DNA from: JABFRZ01 sp031413955 | Lineage (GTDB): Bacteria > Planctomycetota > UBA1135 > GCA-002686595 | Assembly (NCBI GenBank): GCA_031413955.1 | Contig: JANOGB010000596.1 | Location: 1 to 8,032 of the forward strand | Reading direction: 5' to 3' | DNA length: 8,032 nucleotides | Translations under genes and position numbers: made by a program | Shown here: positions 6,013-8,032 of the stretch, piece after piece | Layout: each line of letters opens with the position of its first letter | How positions within the stretch are numbered: the first letter of the stretch is position 1 | Notes under the pieces: generated by a model | What the model saw: the letters and a program-made list of their open reading frames with translations, nothing else | The model's database searches: none | What the model was told of the DNA's origin: nothing

Positions 6013-7797
6013 CTACCGGCGCGCGCGCTCGTTGCCGTAGACCGCTCTCAGCTCGGAATGATCACTGCGGACGTGGAGCTGGAGTGTGCGCTGGCCGGGC
6101 TTCTGGGTGACGCCGTCCACCACCCAGGCGAAGAAGGGCAGGCCTTCGATCTCGAAAGCCGTGAGCGTGACGGGCGTCCCCAGCGGATACGTTCGTTCGA
6201 AGCGGTCGAACCCGCCTCCGTCGAGCTGCAAGTCGAGCGGGCTGACCTGGACCCAGCCATCGCGCGCGGTGGTGATCGTCAGCGCTCCCGGCGGTGTGCC
6301 CGGAGCCACGAGGCGCACGCAGTCGCTGGCGGAGAAGTGCGTGCCGTCGAGGAGCTCGCCGGTCAACGCGAGCTCGACGAGCGTTCCGGTGGGGAGTGTG
6401 TCGAGCTCGAGGGCGAAGACGAGGTCGTCGCCCTTGAAGTGCGCTTCGAGGTCCGAGGTCCCGTCGCCCTCGAGTTTGCGGCACACGCAGGGTTCGCCCT
6501 CGGACTTCTCGGACACGTCGGCCACCTGGGTGATCGGACCCGGCAGCTCCTCGTTCGAGAGCACGGATCCGCCCATGCCGTCGGCGCGGCGCAGTCGGAG
6601 CGTGGCGATGTCGACCTGGGTGACGTCGAAGTCGTCCCTGCCCACGAGGGCCACGGGCAGCACGCCGTGGCCGTCTCGGTTGAAGGAGTTCGGGCAGGAG
6701 CCTGGCTTGATGTCCATCGTGGCCAGGACCTCCTCGACTTCCACGGAACCAGCGATGCACAGCCCGGAGGGGGCGACGATGTCGGGATGGGTGAGGGTTC
6801 CGAGCAAGACTCCGCTCGCTGGATCCCGGATCTGCAGGCCCCCCGGCGCGGTGGTGTAGAGCTTCGACCCGTCCGGATGGAGAGCGAGCTGCTCGACTCC
6901 GTAGCAGACGACGACGGCTCCGGGGGTCACGTTCCAGTCCGGAATCGTTCCGAAGTCGCCGGTCGCGGAGTCGAACGGGAAGGCCTGCAGGGTCAGATCC
7001 TTGCGGACGTAGATACGGTTCCTGCTCGGGTCGGCGAGCGCACACACACCGAAGTCGGCGCCGACCGTGCTCAGCGTGTCGATCAGCGCGAGGCCCGGGA
7101 TCGTGAAGGAGCGCACCTGCCCCGTGTTCCAGACGACGACGAGTCCGACCGTTTCTCCCGGCAGCTCGTAGAGGTTGAGGGGATTGGTCTCCACCAAGGA
7201 CTCGCCCGTGTCCGTCAGGTTGCCCGTGGCATCGATTTCCAGGCGCTTGATGCGGTTCAGCGTGTCCGAAGCCACGAGGACGGTCCCGTCCGGACCGGCG
7301 TCCACGGCGATGCAGTCGTTCCCGGTCGAGAAGGTATCGACCACGGTACGCGTGGCGACGTCCACGACGGCCACGGGGTGGGGGTTGTTTCCGCCGCACA
7401 CGATGAGGAACCGCTCGTCGGGCGTGAGCACGATGTCCAGCCCGAAATTGGGGATCGAGATCGGGTTGGTTCCGGAGGCGAGGCTGGGCGGCGAAGTCGT
7501 GAGATCCACGACCCAGATCACGGCGCCGACCGTCACCACGTAGGCGAGACTCAGATCCGACGTGATGACGCAGTCGCCATAGCAGATCGTTGCGCCGGTC
7601 CCCAGCGGGACCGACCCGAGCACCGTGTCGGTGTTCGCATCGAACACGACGATCGAGCGCGTGGAGCCGTCTCCGACCATTCCGATGGCCCGAGCAGACC
7701 CGAGACTCCTGTCCAGGGTCCGCGTCGCTCTCTGCGCAGCCGCCGTCGAAGCCACGAGCAGGGCCGCGACGACCAAGGCATTCTTCCAAGCGTTCAT
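6013..7797 (-). CDS. Exported multidomain protein: YncE-like beta-propeller, IDIKPGS domain, InlB-B-like repeat
   Basis: The protein has 594 residues from ATG 7797, chosen because a signal peptide follows directly (basic start, hydrophobic 7-21, cleavage near AAAQ) and AGAGGA lies eight bases upstream. An ATG at 7860 in the same frame overlaps the promoter -10 and is rejected. Residues about 25-350 repeat a pattern of 'VVDVATRTVVDTF', 'LTPDERFLIV' and 'LHPDGSKLYTT', as in YVTN/YncE seven-blade propellers. Residues about 358-500 begin with MDIKPGSCPNSFNRDGHGVLPVAL and continue DFDVTQVD, DLEAHFKGDDL and LTGELLDGTHFSASDCVRL, a domain seen in many secreted environmental proteins. Residues about 505-590 (LTAFEIEGLPFFAWVVDG, ending ELRAVYG) look like a divergent InlB B-repeat. 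No C-terminal membrane anchor or sorting tag is obvious. A binding or surface role is likely; no catalytic motif was seen. Its stop lies two bases from that of the convergent dehydrogenase gene. Confidence 0.88.
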   Translation of the reverse strand: MNAWKNALVVAALLVASTAAAQRATRTLDRSLGSARAIGMVGDGSTRSIVVFDANTDTVLGSVPLGTGATICYGDCVITSDLSLAYVVTVGAVIWVVDLTTSPPSLASGTNPISIPNFGLDIVLTPDERFLIVCGGNNPHPVAVVDVATRTVVDTFSTGNDCIAVDAGPDGTVLVASDTLNRIKRLEIDATGNLTDTGESLVETNPLNLYELPGETVGLVVVWNTGQVRSFTIPGLALIDTLSTVGADFGVCALADPSRNRIYVRKDLTLQAFPFDSATGDFGTIPDWNVTPGAVVVCYGVEQLALHPDGSKLYTTAPGGLQIRDPASGVLLGTLTHPDIVAPSGLCIAGSVEVEEVLATMDIKPGSCPNSFNRDGHGVLPVALVGRDDFDVTQVDIATLRLRRADGMGGSVLSNEELPGPITQVADVSEKSEGEPCVCRKLEGDGTSDLEAHFKGDDLVFALELDTLPTGTLVELALTGELLDGTHFSASDCVRLVAPGTPPGALTITTARDGWVQVSPLDLQLDGGGFDRFERTYPLGTPVTLTAFEIEGLPFFAWVVDGVTQKPGQRTLQLHVRSDHSELRAVYGNERARR

Positions 7798-7805
7798 TTC
7801 CGTGT

Positions 7806-7838
7806 TCCTCTGGATCGGTGGGCTCCTCTGGATCGGTG
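7806..7838 (-). repeat. 15-bp direct repeat in the leader of the propeller gene, duplicating its ribosome binding site
   Basis: TCCTCTGGATCGGTG occurs perfectly at 7806-7820 and 7824-7838 (period 18). On the coding strand each copy reads CACCGATCCAGAGGA, so the Shine-Dalgarno-like AGAGGA is present twice. The copy nearer the ATG (7795-7797) is correctly placed for translation. A shorter related copy (CCTGGATCGG) lies at 7874-7883, over the promoter -35. Confidence 0.8.
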
Positions 7839-7858
7839 CCGCGCCGACGGCGAGGGTC

Positions 7859-7886
7859 ATTCTAAAGGAACATCCTGGATCGGCAA
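7859..7886 (-). promoter_or_regulatory. Sigma-70-like promoter of the propeller gene
   Basis: Read on the minus strand: -35 TTGCCG (7886-7881, four of six consensus bases), a 16-base spacer, then -10 TAGAAT (7864-7859, five of six). Transcription would start near 7852, leaving a leader of about 55 bases that contains both 15-bp repeats. The AT-richness of this patch stands out against its surroundings. Confidence 0.55.
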
Positions 7887-8032
7887 GTGATCCTGGGCCG
7901 CCGACGGTCTCAGAGGCTGAGCAAGAATCCCTCGCCAGCCGAGAGCCAGCCCGGTTCGCGGGGGGGAGGCGCGGGGGCGACGCGGATTAGCAGCGATACT
8001 CGGGGGAGCCCCAACGACGCCACACCGCATCC
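7887..8032. other. Intergenic or unassigned end of window
   Basis: No confident gene is visible. A small perfect hairpin CTCAG-AGG-CTGAG lies at 7909-7921. On the minus strand, 14 codons run in from the window edge to a TAA at 7987-7989 (ending GSPEYRC) and could be the tail of an upstream gene. A second minus-strand frame stays open to 7910. Neither can be tested without sequence beyond 8032. Confidence 0.3.

Noticed and set aside
6007..7890. A 627-codon open frame on the plus strand opposite the propeller gene
   Set aside because: The translation is charged and repetitive with no recognisable domain, and it would start inside the end of the dehydrogenase gene; the minus strand has a promoter, ribosome binding site, signal peptide and known domains.
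7887..8032. A tRNA or small RNA gene in the terminal intergenic stretch
   Set aside because: No cloverleaf or T-loop sequence (GGTTCGAATCC-like) and only a 5-bp hairpin are visible.

Overview
The window is GC-rich (about two-thirds G+C by eye) with strong G/C preference at third codon positions. It encodes Gram-negative-style exported and inner-membrane proteins. This fits a GC-rich bacterium such as a planctomycete, myxobacterium or related environmental lineage, but no rRNA or other marker is present to fix the phylum.

Layout. (1) Positions 1-589 (+) hold the C-terminal half of a MATE-type multidrug/metabolite exporter whose start lies outside the window. (2) It converges with a small minus-strand gene (710-1066) resembling the FlgM anti-sigma-28 family. 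The two genes are separated by a near-perfect inverted repeat (587-712) built from REP-like palindromes; its outer ends coincide exactly with the two stop codons. (3) A divergent intergenic stretch (1067-1208) leads into a three-gene plus-strand cluster with gaps of 10 and 7 bases: an exported M1-family zinc aminopeptidase (1209-3575), a polytopic membrane protein of unknown function (3586-4620, TTG start) and a Sad/YneI-type succinate-semialdehyde dehydrogenase (4628-6010). (4) Convergent to this cluster, with only two bases between stop codons, is a minus-strand gene (6013-7797) for a large exported protein: a YncE/YVTN-like beta-propeller, an IDIKPGS-type secreted domain and a C-terminal InlB-B-repeat-like module. 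It has a recognisable promoter and a duplicated leader element. (5) Positions 7887-8032 show no confident gene.

How the genes work together. Tight spacing suggests peptidase, membrane protein and dehydrogenase are co-transcribed. A shared pathway is not evident: the peptidase should act outside the cytoplasm, while the dehydrogenase is cytosolic and feeds succinate to central metabolism. The peptidase/membrane-protein pair, whose second gene has its ribosome binding site over the first gene's stop codon, is the most plausible functional unit. No defence system, CRISPR array, integrase, transposase, tRNA or rRNA was seen. The least ordinary items are the stop-codon-anchored inverted repeat, a sigma-28-like -10 element in front of the FlgM-like gene, and the repeated GGATCGG elements at the promoter of the propeller gene.
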